From the NCBI GenBank assembly GCA_030141605.1, contig JAQGDQ010000292.1, positions 1-62,000 on the forward strand: DNA of 62,000 nt, given 5' to 3'. The notes under the pieces were generated by a model. It did no database searches, was not told where the DNA came from, and saw nothing but the letters and a program-made list of their open reading frames with translations. The stretch is from Tubiluchus corallicola (Eukaryota > Priapulida > Priapulimorpha > Priapulimorphida > Tubiluchidae). Position 1 is the stretch's first letter, and every line of letters starts with the position of its first letter. Of the stretch, positions 1 through 12,928 are shown one piece after another. The translations under genes were made by a program, and so were the position numbers.

Positions 1-205
1 GGCCGGTGCTTTTATGTTGATTGATCTGCCGGATCGAGGCGTTCTAGTATTCCAAGTTTTTGTATTGTACTTAGAAGAATGTAACTGGTGAACCCAGACA
101 GTAGACATTTTACATATTTCACAGTTTATTTCTATCAAGGGGAGGGTGCTTTTCTTCGTTCACCCTACATTCACGAAGAGCCTGGTCGTAGATTGTATAC
201 GGCGC

Positions 206-325
206 GCATTCAGAATTTAGAGCACGGAGAATTAGTAAAGTATCATTCAGAATTTTAGAGCACGGAAAGAATTTTGGAATATGATACGTTTTGATAATTT
301 TCTGTGCTCTAAAATTCTGAATGCA
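206..325. repeat. Hairpin-forming inverted repeat with an extra direct copy
   Basis: A 23-base arm at 244-266 (begins cattcagaattttagagc) is matched on the opposite strand by 301-323 with one mismatch, leaving a loop of about 34 bases. A third, direct copy of the arm, one base shorter, sits at 207-228. This resembles the remnant of a small foldback or MITE element. No coding function is seen. The open frame that crosses it on the minus strand is just the repeat read through. Confidence 0.7.
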
Positions 326-613
326 CGCATAGAACGAAACTGCTAGGTAGTTTCGGCATGTATATCCCAGTTTAATCAAGAAGTACAAGGAAGGGTTTCC
401 TGTGAAGATGACTAGTTGATTGGGTGAAGTAATTTTATTTCCTTCTCAAGATTATCCCAGATTTGACAAGCCTGCTTTAACTGCCATTGATTATACTCAC
501 GCTAGACGAAAAAATCTATTTTCGTCTAAAAAGACGATTGAAAGTGTCCTAGATTTGAAAGCGTGGGTGGCTCCCAGTGATGTAGTGTGTAGGCGCAAAA
601 TTTGGAGCTATAA

Positions 614-816
614 GTGGCGTTTACCTGGAATCCCGAATGCGTATGAGTTATGTTGATTCAGAACAAATAAAATCCGTTTATATTGTTTTAAATGCACCCG
701 TTTGTGAGACCTACGTTATGTGTTTTTCGTGCAATGTGTTTTCTATTGATTTTTATATGCAGCTATTCCGCAGGTGGATAACGCATAACGCATTCCGGGT
801 GCTAGGTAAACGCCAC
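614..816. mobile_element. MITE copy A, about 203 bp, flanked by TAA
   Basis: The ends are inverted repeats: gtggcgtttacc at 614-625 mirrors ggtaaacgccac at 805-816, and the similarity continues inward with gaps through a conserved ATGCG/CGCAT block to about 35 bases. TAA at 611-613 and TAA at 817-819 look like a 3-bp target duplication. A 3-bp TAA/TTA duplication is usual for the PIF/Harbinger superfamily, so a non-autonomous Harbinger-type MITE is the best guess. There is no transposase inside. Copy B follows at once in the same orientation. Confidence 0.7.
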
Positions 817-820
817 TAAA

Positions 821-1033
821 GTGACGTTTATTTAGTACCCGGAATGCGTATGCGTTATGAGGTCCTGATTCCGCGGAATAGATAAAGTGTGTTTATATTG
901 TTTTCAATGCACTCGTTTATCTGACCTGCGTTATGCGTTGTTCTTTTTCTGCAGTTATTTCTAACGATTTTTTATTCCACAACTATACGGCAGGCGGATA
1001 ACGCATATCGCATTCCGGATGCTACATAAAGTA
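821..1033. mobile_element. MITE copy B, tandem neighbour of copy A
   Basis: This stretch repeats the body of copy A in the same orientation. Both contain a tttatattgttt core followed by atgca, then a GACCT/CGTTATG block, and both end in a CGCATTCCGG block. Its terminal repeats are more diverged than those of copy A. The junction of A and B forms a further palindrome around 805-845. It is older than or independent of copy A. The right edge is approximate. Confidence 0.6.
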
Positions 1034-4000
1034 CAGAATGAGCGAATTCTTGTCACGTGACGTCACCTATCTTTTTCATGAAAAACTTTTCGTTTGCTAG
1101 TTTTTATTAAAAACTCATTCTCCTTTGTCAGTTAATGTAACTAATAAAACTGGTTAATAGTTCGTCACTCTTTGTTAAAGAGTTAAGAACGAGTCCGCGA
1201 GAGCACCATGCAGAGGGTGGCACATGAGGGGTGACGAATTTATATCATTTTTTTCTAACATGAAGGGCGACCCCCCAAAACCATGTAACCAAGATATCAA
1301 ATCGATCGAGCTACTATTAGCAGAGAAATGACCACATCAAGAAATTGACCTCAAAAGAGGCAAAAAATCGCTATTTTGGGGGGTTATTTTAACTTTTTCT
1401 CCTGTATAAACTATTATAGATGGGTCGATGTAAGTTGGCTGGTACATAGACCCAGACATTGTCTTCTGATATCCTAACTTTTTCTGACATACTGTTAATA
1501 GTATCAGAGAACGGGATTTTTCAAATTCGGCTCTTTGTTAAGAGTCCAGGGAGAGGTTAAGTTGTAAGGCTCATAACTCGCCCACTGCGGGGCTACAGAA
1601 CTTCTGGTTTTCATGTATGTGTTAACCATCATCCTCACTAATAATATAAAAAAGAAAATTCGCTGGAGCCTGTTTCAGTATTTAGTACTGGCACTTTAAA
1701 ATTTCACAAAAATCAGCAAAATTCGCCTTTTTTGTAGTTTTTCAATATTTTTTCTATCTATATGCTGGATTATAAGTGACAAATTTGTATTCTAAATTTC
1801 ATGAAAATGCACGAGCTGAGATAATATCATGAATGACATTATATAAAGGGGGCACTGTTAGAAAAAATTGCCATATCAACACACTTTTTTTGCTTTCCAT
1901 AGTAATTCCGTCCATGTGTAAAAAGTAGACATACTTGGCTCAGGTCGTATATGACAGTAGACATTTAACCTGCATTTTCTGTGACTAGTGCTCTAATTTC
2001 CTAGTAGCAATAGATTTCTTTGCCATGGAAATTGCTAGAAATTTGCGAATTTCATCTTAAATTGGTTTAGTTATGTTGGAATTTTCATATGACTACAAAT
2101 ATAAATAATTGCCTCTGGATTTCAGGACAGGACATCATGCATGCCCCTAGTACCGAGTCCGACCCTGATTCAGGGCATTCTCTACACACTGAATCACTAA
2201 TGGATACCAGGAAAGACTAAACAATAAGCCCTCTAATAGAAAAGAAGTACCGATTGTTAAGATTGAGAGTCATTGCTAGCGAAAGAATCTGACAACAACA
2301 ATTGAAATTATAGCTGAAATTGGTTAATAAAAAAGTAGCTCATTAAACATTAAATATTTAGTACTGTATTATTTTTCAGTACACTGCCATTCCTGTCAGT
2401 AACACAAGGCACACAGAAACTAACAAAAACGAGTATAGAATTGTAAGTCAACTAATAAGGATGAGTAAAAATTGTTTAGGTTTGTATATACGTGAGATGG
2501 GAAATATATGCATTCACACAGATGTTATAGTAAGACAATTTTTTATTTGATAACGGTAATGATTATACTAATCTTATAGACTAACACGCCAAGCAAGGCC
2601 GGCAAAATGGATAACCTACTGTTTGATACAGATTGTTTAAATTGTCATATAATTATCACAAATTATTACTGTTCAAGAAATTTCGAACAGCGGAATAAAA
2701 ATGACGATAATTTGATTTACATTGTTTCAGATACATGTATAATTGTACGTGTTTTGTAAGCATAGCATAAATGTCATTAGAAAGGAGAATGTTGATTCAC
2801 ATCCCGAACTATTATACCTCATGAAAATTATGGTGCACGTTAAAGAATGGCACAGATAAAAATGGCACGGTGAAAACAGCACAGGAAAAAATGGCTCAGG
2901 AAAACTGGACACAAATGGAGAAATAGGGGAAAATAGTACATTTATAAAATATGAGTTTAGGGTTAGGGTTACTGTGGAAGATAATTATCTTTACCTCTGC
3001 CAAGGAAGTTATGCTCCAGTCTTGCTAGTCTGTATAATACTTATAGAGATATATTTGCTTGTTTATCTTTGTTTTATGTTTTTTCTATCAAAATAATCAG
3101 ACGAACATATTTAGGATTTTTCAACCTTGGAGGAGGTCTGCTTACCACTGAGAGCATTCTAGTTTTATTATAGAATTCATTTGCATCAAAAAACGTGTGC
3201 TATGTTTTCTGTGCTATTTTTACCGACATTCGAAAATTATGTATACATGGGCAATTCCACAATTAGAGGGACATGACCCTAACCTTTCAATTTGCTTTTT
3301 ACACGATTCTTGTGTTTGACTTAGTAAAAGACACGTTGAAGTTTCAGGGAAAAGTATTTGTCAGGATATATGGTTTGTTTTAGATAGTGAATTCGCCACT
3401 TTTGAATGAGCGTACTTTCATGCTATATCTCATTGGCAAAATCTGTATAATGGTAAAGAACCTATCTAATCAAAATAAATAATAATCCAATCAGATGTAC
3501 ACAAATTTGTATAGGCAGTGTAGCGCCTTCATGGATTTATACCAGTAAAATTATTAACCAAAAAGTGAATTCACCTCCCGGAGAATACAAAATGTCCATG
3601 AAACACATTATTTCAAATTTTCCTACGGTGTGCAATTACTAGTTTCACTAGTAGTTTTACTAGTATCACTAATCATGATAGAAGTTAAAAATATTAGCAG
3701 TTAAAATGTGTAACATTACTAACCAAGATATAACAATACTAACCATGATATGAGTGAATAAGATGCCTATGGACAGGTCCTGATCAAAGAAATAAGTAAA
3801 AGACACTAGAGGGCAGCATAAAACAACAGGTGACTAATTTATGCAAACTTGCGACTGATGTATGTGACATGCTTATATGTAGTGAGCAGTGTGCAGTACT
3901 CTTCAGTACACGTGTAACCCCTTAAGTACACATGTGACGTTTACAATGCTACTGTGCTTGCATCTAGTCAATACAGAATTCTCACATGATTAACTGTGAT

Positions 4001-7000
4001 TGCCATCATTATGGAACTGTGGTTAAGACTCGACCCAATCATTTAAAGTGATACTTTTTATAGTTTTGTTAATTAATAATACTAAACAAGCTTTTCCCCT
4101 TTTTTAAATATAACTGAAAGAGTTCATTGATTGAAATGAGAGTTTTATGACTTTTCTAATAGTTCTTCTTATTTACATTGTCTCTTGACAAAACTTGTAA
4201 CGATTTACCACAATTTTGTAAGTCACTGTTATCACTGGACAACTGCAGCATTACTAACCATGGAATTACCCATATACAAAAATATCCAAATGCAATAAAA
4301 CAATAAAAATGATTGATTAAGTAAACATCAGAAAGGATTTATGTAGTCAGAAGCTACTTGTACGGTTTCACCTTGTTATAAAGCTCACATTGTGGTACGA
4401 ATCCACAGCTTTTCTCTTGGTGACAAAATTAAGGACAGCAATGCTTTTAAATTTACGAAGTTATTTTATGCACAAACTTGCACATCATCTCACCAGCTAA
4501 TGAATAAAAAGTTAGCAGTTTTCGTGAACATAGAAGTAGTGAGGCGCAATGGAAAAATAACAACGTGAGTGGAATATATAGATAATGCGACAGACAATTT
4601 AACAAACATGAGAAAGCACAAGTGTCAGTCTAAACGCCTTATCTTTTCTTATAGCTCATTGATAAGGGGAAAGTACTCTATCATATCATCTGAGGTAAGT
4701 ATTACCTGCTTCTCTATTAGGTATTAGTTTTAACAAACATCAGTTCAGACTCACTAGTAATAGTGCTGGGCATGTTTGGCGACTTTATTTATAAACGCCT
4801 GTAAGCTTGAAAATTACACCCTAACACTAACTTTTTACTGACTCGTGTTTACTGCTAAATAATAATAATAATAATAGCGCAATAAGCTTAGATTTAGTAC
4901 GGTCTTCTATTACTTAATGCTTACAAACTGATAAACTAGCAAACGCATTCCAAATAACCAAATGCTACTGTACAATGTTACAGCATAGCACTATCAGGTA
5001 TAATTAGCTGATTGACATGATGGCACATATAACAACATTATGAAACGACAAAAATCATTGCATCAGCCAGCATTCACGCCCACTTTTGTGTAGGTTAACC
5101 CTGAGTAAGCTCACGCAAATTTGCAAGCTGAAATTGATTTGGGCGGGATTTACATTATTTGCTCAATGAACGATGGAACTAAAGTGGGTGCAGTGTAAAT
5201 AATAAATTGTTTGGTGTACAGGCAATTGAGCAGCTTCCGTAAAAATGTGTCACATAAATGCAAATATATACAGTACAATAATACGTGCATCCTGTTCAGA
5301 GATTTTATTTTTTCAACATTTATGGTTACCCACATATTATAGGCACACATAGGCCTCCCTAAGCAATATTAATAGAAAATTAGGTTTCTTAACTAAATAA
5401 TTTTTGTCCATTTCAATTAATTTGAAACAATCTTATTCAAAGTTAGAGACCAAGAATTGTCTTTTCCCAGGAGTTACAAAAAACACGTGTTGCCGGAAGC
5501 CTGCTTTAGGGCACGACCGAAGAATTTTTGGCAAGTTGCCAAAACCAATATTCGAGCATAGACAGAGCTATCGCACTAGTCGACAACCCCGAAAATAAAT
5601 TGCAACCTAATACATACATAGTAATTTCAGGACACTCAAGGCGCATACAGGCTTCATGCGTGCGTGCATAGTAATATATGTACTGTACAATTTTAGCTAA
5701 AAATGATATAAAATTTGTTGCAATTCAGATAACACGTGCTACATTTTTTACAACGTAGCAAGGGCTAGTACAAATTTTTTCTCAGCCCTAGTGTACATGA
5801 ACTGTATCATGCAATACTATTCAAAGCTGAAAAATGTACTAATTACCAAACTCGTTTATTAAGAGGGTTTTATAACAGCATTCATTAAGAGTCACAGAAT
5901 ACTAAATATCAATAAATCATCTGTACTCTTAGAGCTAGGGACCAATTGCCCGGAGCCAAAAACACATACAGGGGTTAGGCTTGTAATACGACAATCAATC
6001 TAGCATTTGGTAGGCAGGGCAGACAGTCTAGTTCACCCTTTCTGTATCTTTTATAAATCATAGCACTTTTTAAATTACTTTTTAAAAAAGACTTGCTTAC
6101 AAAAGGATTTAAGTCAAGAAGCAAGCCACTGAAGGAAAACCACTTTACAATTTTAGCATCCCCAATACTTAGAAATTTGTAGAATACTGGTTTAGTTGTG
6201 TTTTCTGCACATGGCATTACAAGTGAAATAAACACATTATTTAATAAATTAAATAGTCAATTAATTAATATATTAATGAACATTTAATTTAATTAATGAG
6301 TTATCGACAAAAAAAGTACTGTTATAAGTAAGTCTGCTGTTAAAACTAAATTACTCAAAAAAATGGCAAAAGATCTAAGCATAGGCAAGTATTTGAGCAT
6401 ATTTCTCAATTCTGCTAAGTTTAGCAACAGTTTAGTACTTAGCATTACGAGCACATCTGGCAGTCAAAAACTTACGAATACAAGTTGGAGTGCAATGCAA
6501 CACTGCAATGAATAATTGTATGCATACAATTTATGCAGTATATATATATAGATTATGTCAATAAATTCTAACAAGTTGTTGTTTATTTGGACCTGTAAAC
6601 AAGAAGAGTATATTTATAAGCATCTATAAATAGCTAGGTAGTGTTAATGAACTGTAATCAGCAACAAGTGATTAGCTCGTTGCTTGAACTTAGTTATCGT
6701 ACTGACCACTATACCCATCTTACCCATCAATGGCCAGTTGCTTTGCTCATGATAGTAGTTCACAAGAAATTGATGAAGCTTTTCATTTTACATCTCATAG
6801 TAAATTAGGATCAACAGCTAATTTAACTTAGTAGTTTACAAACCTAACTAAGTAGAACAAAGCAAACTTGTAGTATTGTTTTAATACTACAGAGCAAGTT
6901 GAAATTTGGAAGAAAACTTTATTATGAAAACCTCAATTTGAAGTGATCTAAAAATGTTCAACTTTGCTAAGTGCTACTTTGAGTTCAGTTCGTACTTTAC

Positions 7001-7116
7001 TAAGCTTGTACTAATCATCAAATGCTTACTGTTAGTTGTTTAAAAGTTACTATCAGGCAATTTGGCTTTTCCAAACAAGGTGAGACAGTGCAGGCCTTAA
7101 AACATGCAATACTTAC
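1034..7116. other. AT-rich stretch with no recognisable gene; presumed SLC7 intron or intergenic DNA
   Basis: I looked on the minus strand for the next SLC7 transporter exon and did not find it, so either the intron is longer than 7 kb or that exon was missed. The block at 1255-1660 is less AT-rich than its surroundings and has no open frame; it may be an unclassified repeat. Two TTAGGG-type units lie near 2955-2975. Short tandem motifs of the actaaccatgata type occur at 3640-3750. Short open frames here are not convincing. Confidence 0.5.
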
Positions 7117-7588
7117 TTATACAGACACCAGCCAAAAGCCGTACAGAGGAATCAGGAGGCTCACAATCTGGATATAACGGTTTCAGTATGTAGATTCCAA
7201 AAGTCATAGCGACAATTGCTTGCGAACAAGGTCGAACAATAACACATTCCACCCATAATCTGATAAAAGCAAGTAGTGGTCCAAATCCTTCATAGATGTA
7301 CGCATAATCAGCTCCCGATCGCTGAATCATCGTACCAAGTTCACAGTAACAGTATGCTCCAATCATAGAAAATATACCACACAGTAGCCATACTAGTAGA
7401 AACAGTCCTACACTACCGGTGTCAGTCAACACACCTTTTGGTGAGACAAAAATCCCGGACCCTATTATGGATCCGACGATGACAGTTATCCCATTGAGAA
7501 GTGTAATTTTTGGCTTTAGTTTAACAACATCATCTGCGCCAGAGCCAGTAGCAGCAGCTGTGACGGGACTGTAGTTTTCAGATGGCAT
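7117..7588 (-). CDS. SLC7 (LAT-type) amino-acid transporter, first coding exon (partial)
   Basis: This exon codes for the first 157 residues of a plasma-membrane amino-acid exchanger of the heteromeric LAT / system-L family (SLC7A5-A11 type). In this family the light chain pairs with an SLC3 heavy chain. The start is the ATG at 7588-7586. A short hydrophilic N-tail is followed by ITLLNGITVIVGSIIGSGIF, containing the GSGIF substrate-binding stretch of TM1. TM2 follows (LVWLLCGIFSMIGAYCYCEL), then a SGADYAYIYEGFG loop and TM3-4 with an RPCSQ motif. The exon ends at 7117 with donor GTAAGT in phase 1. A weak acceptor just upstream of the ATG hints at a 5'UTR intron. Downstream exons would lie at lower coordinates and were not found. 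The family is secure; the exact paralogue is not. Confidence 0.85.
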
Positions 7589-10500
7589 CGTTGATACTTA
7601 ACTGCTAAAAAATTGTTAAAAAAATAAAAATTAATATAGTTGTAACAATGTCGTGACAAGAAATACATAACTAAAATGAAAAAGCAAAATTTGAAAAATA
7701 AGGAAGATAAAACACAATCAGCCAATAAAATCCCAACAAATTTCAGAGAGCCAATTTAATAGCTAAATAATTATAATTATACTACAAAAACTTCAGCAGG
7801 TTAGAGACAAACAATATATGCTAGACAATTTAACGATTTTTTGCATAAATCAATGCTATTTGCTAAATCAACGACTCTTAAACAGGACGATTCGAAATTG
7901 TCAATGATGAAATGTATGTACAATTTAGGCCGGCCACAAGAAAAATTTGTTTCTGTCCTACCTCATGAGCTCAAAATGTCAGTATGGAGGGAGGAAATTT
8001 TTTTAAAGCTTTGTGAATGTTTAAGGCTGTATCATGGAATATTTAAAATCAGTTGAAATCAAAGTCTGTTTAATGCCCACTAGTCAGCAATAATGTTTTA
8101 AATTTTTCCAATGCAAATTTTTTCGTGCGTTGTTTTTTAGTTTTGCATTACTAAACTATCATATAATTATTGATTATTTCACTGTCTCTTTTTTGTATCA
8201 TGAATGTTATGTTCTAATAATTATGATATAAGCGGCAATATTAGTCAACCGTTAATGCACCAATTTGGCGGAAAATTCGATACTTTTTAGCCTCTAATAT
8301 AATGAGCATCATACAAAACGGCAACCCTGGCCGAGAGTTAGCTGTGGAAAAACATTATAATTTCTCTGAAAGAACGAGGTTATAATAATTATTGTGTTTC
8401 ACGGTTTAAATAAAAAAATACTCTTTTATATGACTACGTCAAGTAAGTATGAATAACGTACAAAAATTTTTATAAAATTCCAGACCAGGTGCGCGATGAA
8501 AAAATATTACCCGTGCGATTAGACGGAAACAGAAGTATTTTTATTGTCGGCCCTCACAGCCAGGGTTTGAAACAGTGGTATACGTGTACCATTTTTAAAT
8601 TTTTGCTAATGTCAACAAGAGCATTGGCACCGTGGCTATAGTCTATTTACAAGTTATGGATGTGTAAAGTGCAGCAATCTTTCAAAAAGTTTATGTTTTA
8701 ATGTGCAAATCACATAGATAAGTACTTTTGTGAGTTACGTGTGCCCAAGAAGTTACCACTTCTTTGCATATGGACCTAAGTTACATATTCACATCATGGC
8801 AACATTTGGCAATTTTACCTTTTGTTTAATATAAAATTAGTGGAAGTAGTAGGCCCGATACTTCTTCAGCCAAGAATAAAATATTTCTTCAACCAAGAAG
8901 TACCAGCCAGCAACTAGTTTTAAGAAGGAAATTTATAATTTTTAATTTTATAAATGATGTCTCCAGACAGTGGCATAACTTATAATTTTTAATTTTATAA
9001 TTGATGTCTCCAGACAGTGGCATAACACACTTGGACAGTACTTTTGACATACTCCAACCACAAATATTCATAGAACAAAATAAACCATATTATGGTACTT
9101 ACATGTCTCTTTGTATGTGACGGTATGATTGTACTAATGTTCCTCAGTAACTTCTTTAAACCACTTAAATAACAGTTCTCCCTTAAAAAATAAAACATGG
9201 CAACAACAATCCTCAACTTGCATTTTTATTAGACAAATCTGTTATTTTGGCACACATAAATACAAAGCTAAATATGAGCCTTTCATGTTTTTTATTAACA
9301 ATGTTCAAGCGCTACCGTCATTGCGCAAACTAGATACTACTCATGCATGCTTCATCGTATTTGCTAGCTTTACCATAATGGCATCGCATGCCTACTCCAT
9401 AATCCAGAGAAGGGGGTATCAGCATAAATGCTATTTGCCCCTCCACTATACTGAATTAGCTAAAACTGAAATTTTAAATATAGCGGCACCACCGCAGATA
9501 GAGAAAGGCCAAGCTGTCAGAACATTTTGTTCCCATTTCGTAGTAAATCATTCTCAAAAGAACAATATTTTCCCTTTTAAAATCGTAAACCATTTTGAGC
9601 TAGTCTGAAAATTAGATACTCTTTTATCTAAAATAAGTTCGATAATACTCACAGTTAATTAAATCTGAATGTCATTGAATTTCCATTCTTTCCATCTAAA
9701 TGACTGTAACAAACAAAACCTATACTACGCATAAACACCCCAACACGAACTTATAATATGATTAATAATATAAATATTTGTTACACAACGCTGCTAACTT
9801 CCTTACTACCGGAACTTTTTATTCCCGCTGTTTAAGCCACATAGATTTCGCTGCCTCACAACGTGGTCAATACGTCAAAGCTTTCAGACGCAGGCGCAGA
9901 TTCGGACAAAGAAATAGAAGTTTATTGCCAGCGTAGGAAGGTCATAGTAGTAGTTGATTGAAACACTACAAAAATTAATTTTTAGAAAATAGCTATAAAA
10001 ATTAAGAATTTTCATTTTTGCATAGTGCAAGAAAATCTTTTTTATAGAGGAATCTTGAGATTACTGAATTTCGGTCTATCACGTGTCATGCAGAGATATG
10101 CTCAGCGACAAAATTTGAAACACTGTATGCATAAGAAAATGCATAATCTTAGTTATCATCGCACTTTCAAGCTTTTTTCCTGTGCCATTTTTATCGCGCA
10201 TTGGGCAATGAGCATGCTTTATCAAAAATGAATTCGAATCAAACCGAATTTCAAGATTTCGGATCCCAATTAAACTCGGGTTCAGTTTTGAAGATTTTCG
10301 ACGAAATTTTCCAATCATATAAAATTGTAAAAAGCAGTCTAGCAAAGATCTGCAAGATCAAAGTCTTAGTCTAGCAGAACCTCATTTTGTTCTGCAGTAA
10401 AACATTAATAATTTATTCAAAAAATTGTGCACAGAAATTGTGCTAAACTGTGCTAATTACATTCTGTTTTAAATGTTTTAATGATAAAGAATGTATATAA

Positions 10501-11590
10501 AGTTGAAATTATTCGAATCGATAATTTTATAATCGAATTAAAAAATTCGTTCGAATTGAATTCGAACGCACGATGCTCATTTCTACTTTCAAGGCTGCGT
10601 GTGCAGAGCTGTAGATTATTCAAAATTAAAGTGAACTTAAGCAAAATTCCAGAGTTTTGCAACAAGATCTATCGTGTGACTTTTAAAGAAAATGGTTAAG
10701 AATGCAAAAAAACAAGCTAACTCAGTTAAGAGGTCTTATTATTTTTACCAATTACTTCTATATTGAGTTTGAGAAAATGTTATTTACATATGTGCACTGC
10801 CAATTTTGGACAAATTTTGGTTCTTGTGTAGGTCAGTTAGACTGAATTAATAATTATTAGTGGACAAAGCCATAATTATATCTATTCGAGTGTATGTTGA
10901 AGACTTCTACAAACAAGAAAGTCGTGAGAGAAAAAAGACAGAAGCAGGAGAATAGGGGTGCCCAAGGTTCGGCAAGTGATCGCGTGTTTGGTGGCTCAGG
11001 ATCGGAGTTTGGGACACTAGTTGATTTCATCATCGGGATTTTTCAGGGCTCAGGATCAAGCAGTCGGGATCGGGTTTTAGGTTTGAACGAAATGTTTGGG
11101 ATCAGGGTTCACTACCCCGAACCATAAATATACTTATCAGCAAATGGAGATTGGAAAATTATACAGTGAAATTCCACAATATTAGCTCCACCTGTTAATA
11201 TTTTGATAACTGCGACTTGATGCATGCGTTCAAATGGTTTCGTCTACAGTTGTTGATAACATGAAGAGTACTCTGAACTGCTTTCAATATTGCTGGCGTT
11301 TACATTCGCAAAGGAGAGCCTCACTGAGTAGTGTACATAAAATTTTGAGAAAGTCTCTCTTCCTCAAGACATGAGTATTATGTGAAACTGTGAACAAAGG
11401 TTTTACTTTCTGTATAAAATATATAAATAGAAAATTTGAAAAGGTTTTGTTCAAGCCCATTATTTTTAATTATATACTTTAATAGCAACTGCTCTATAAA
11501 CTGTAATACATTAACATTGTGATTGTAAACATTAAGACTCAAGCTAAAGTAACTATGCAATCTTAGTTACATTGTACTCTCAATATTGCA
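7589..11590. other. Non-coding AT-rich stretch with repeat fragments
   Basis: No gene is recognised. A 107-codon open frame at 9285-9608 (+) has no family resemblance. The segment 10220-10580 is unusually rich in TTCGAA and GAATTC palindromes and near-palindromes. The block at 10955-11115 has repeated CGGGATC/CAGGATC motifs and looks like a degraded repeat; a related-looking G-rich block recurs at 12483-12580. Confidence 0.45.
8934..9027. repeat. 47-bp unit duplicated in tandem
   Basis: The 47-base unit at 8934-8980 (starts tataatttttaattttataa) is repeated at 8981-9027 with one or two differences. It looks like a recent local duplication. Confidence 0.85.
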
Positions 11591-11662
11591 GGGCCAGGGT
11601 AGTCTAGTGGTCATGGTGTTTGGCTTCTAACCTAAAGAGCTCAAATTCATGCTCAGTTCTGA
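11591..11662 (+). pseudogene. tRNA-like sequence (tRNA-Arg-TCT-like), probably SINE head or pseudogene
   Basis: The segment begins gggccagggtagtctagtgg, a good match to a polymerase III A box. A possible anticodon stem-loop follows (tttgg, cttctaa, cctaaa), with TCT in the anticodon position. A degraded B box follows (gctcaaattc against GGTTCGAATCC). The 3' acceptor strand does not pair well with the 5' strand, so it is unlikely to be a working tRNA. A tRNA-derived SINE head or a tRNA pseudogene is more likely. The following T-rich tract could be a polymerase III terminator. Confidence 0.5.
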
Positions 11663-11928
11663 CTTTTTTCATATTTCCTTTCAGACAGTGTAGCTTCAAA
11701 AATCAATTTTTTACTGTAGGTTCATTCCATTAATTAGTAGCTTCAATAAGTAATCTTGAATTTAAATTATAATTTATACACATGTTTGTTTAATTACCTT
11801 GTGATTCTGTTAAAAGGATAAAACATTAAAATTTTTATGTTTGCTGTTGGTCAAGTATTCCTTATTTCCTATTGTGTCTACCTAGTCAAATCTGGCGCTG
11901 AGCCTGCACACTTCGCTATCATAAGTAA

Positions 11929-12125
11929 AGCGGCATTTACCAGACATCCAGAATGCATTATGCGTTATTGTGTAACATTCACTTTATATTGTTTTTAATG
12001 CATCCGATTATCAGACTTGTGTCATTGCGTTATTTATTCTGCAGCTATATGACTGTTGGGTTGTTTATATGCAATTGGATGTGCAATAACGCGTAACGCA
12101 TTCCCGATATCTGGTAAAAGGCATT
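11929..12125. mobile_element. MITE copy C, same family as 614-1033
   Basis: It has the same layout as copies A and B: a GGCATTTACC-type left end mirrored by GGTAAAAGGCATTT on the right, the inner ATGCRTTATGCGTTA block, the tttatattgttttt core and an ATAACGCGTAACGCATTC right block. TAA occurs at 11926-11928 and at 12126-12128, consistent with a 3-bp target duplication. Sequence divergence from A and B is considerable. No coding content. Confidence 0.65.
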
Positions 12126-12885
12126 TAACAGTAATTTTTTTGCTATGAAATTAAAATAATTGTTAGAAACAATAATTATGCATAAGGGTCTAAGAAGCAT
12201 TATCTGCTTGGCCGATATTAAACTAGAAAAGATACTAGTAGCAGTACCGTGAGACAAGAATGACCAAATATTTTTCCTACATTGTTTAACATTATTGGCA
12301 CTCTTTTTGTATGTGCCCCGAAATAGCTACTCTCCAATACTCTTCAATACCTCAATAAAACCTCAATAAAAACATGTTATCACAAAATTTAAGCGATGAA
12401 TAACTTTATAAATGGCTCGTTCTGCTTCTTATGTCTAAAAGGCAAAGTAGACGTTGTTTTTCAAATATAAACTTTTAATGATCGGGGCCGTTGTAGGGAT
12501 GACGAATGAAAAATTCGGGAATGGGATTCCGAACGACACTGATTGCTCGGGATTGAGGTTTGGGGGTCGGGATCATAATAATTAAGTATTCACTAGTTCA
12601 GCTGGATGTGCAGTTTCTAATTCTAGTGGAGTTTTATAATACGTCATATAATTAATCACTCACCCAATGTTCATTATTCACGGAACTGTCCAAACAGAAA
12701 TGACTATTTAATTATGGTGCGCGTACGCATCTGCCAGCAGTCACACTCAATCAATAAGTGAACTGTTAGTGAACCATGACTACCATGGAAATTTATCACT
12801 GCTCCACTTGTTGTTGTCACAGTCTTGTATAAGTTTCGCAAAAAAACGGGTTATATTAATGCGTGCATATTCTACATACTCTTTT

Positions 12886-12891
<6 letters not shown>

Positions 12892-12924
<33 letters not shown>
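12892..12924. repeat. (GT)n microsatellite
   Basis: A pure GT run lies in otherwise non-coding sequence. The surrounding 12.1-13.8 kb holds no recognised gene. The region 13420-13620 is somewhat less AT-rich. Confidence 0.9.

Positions 12925-12928
<4 letters not shown>

Noticed and set aside
420-656. 78-codon plus-strand frame before the MITE pair
   Set aside because: No ATG at its start, no recognisable domain, and its last part runs into the MITE repeat.
9285-9608. 107-codon plus-strand frame
   Set aside because: Composition follows local AT bias, no domain, no splice context or homologous motif visible.
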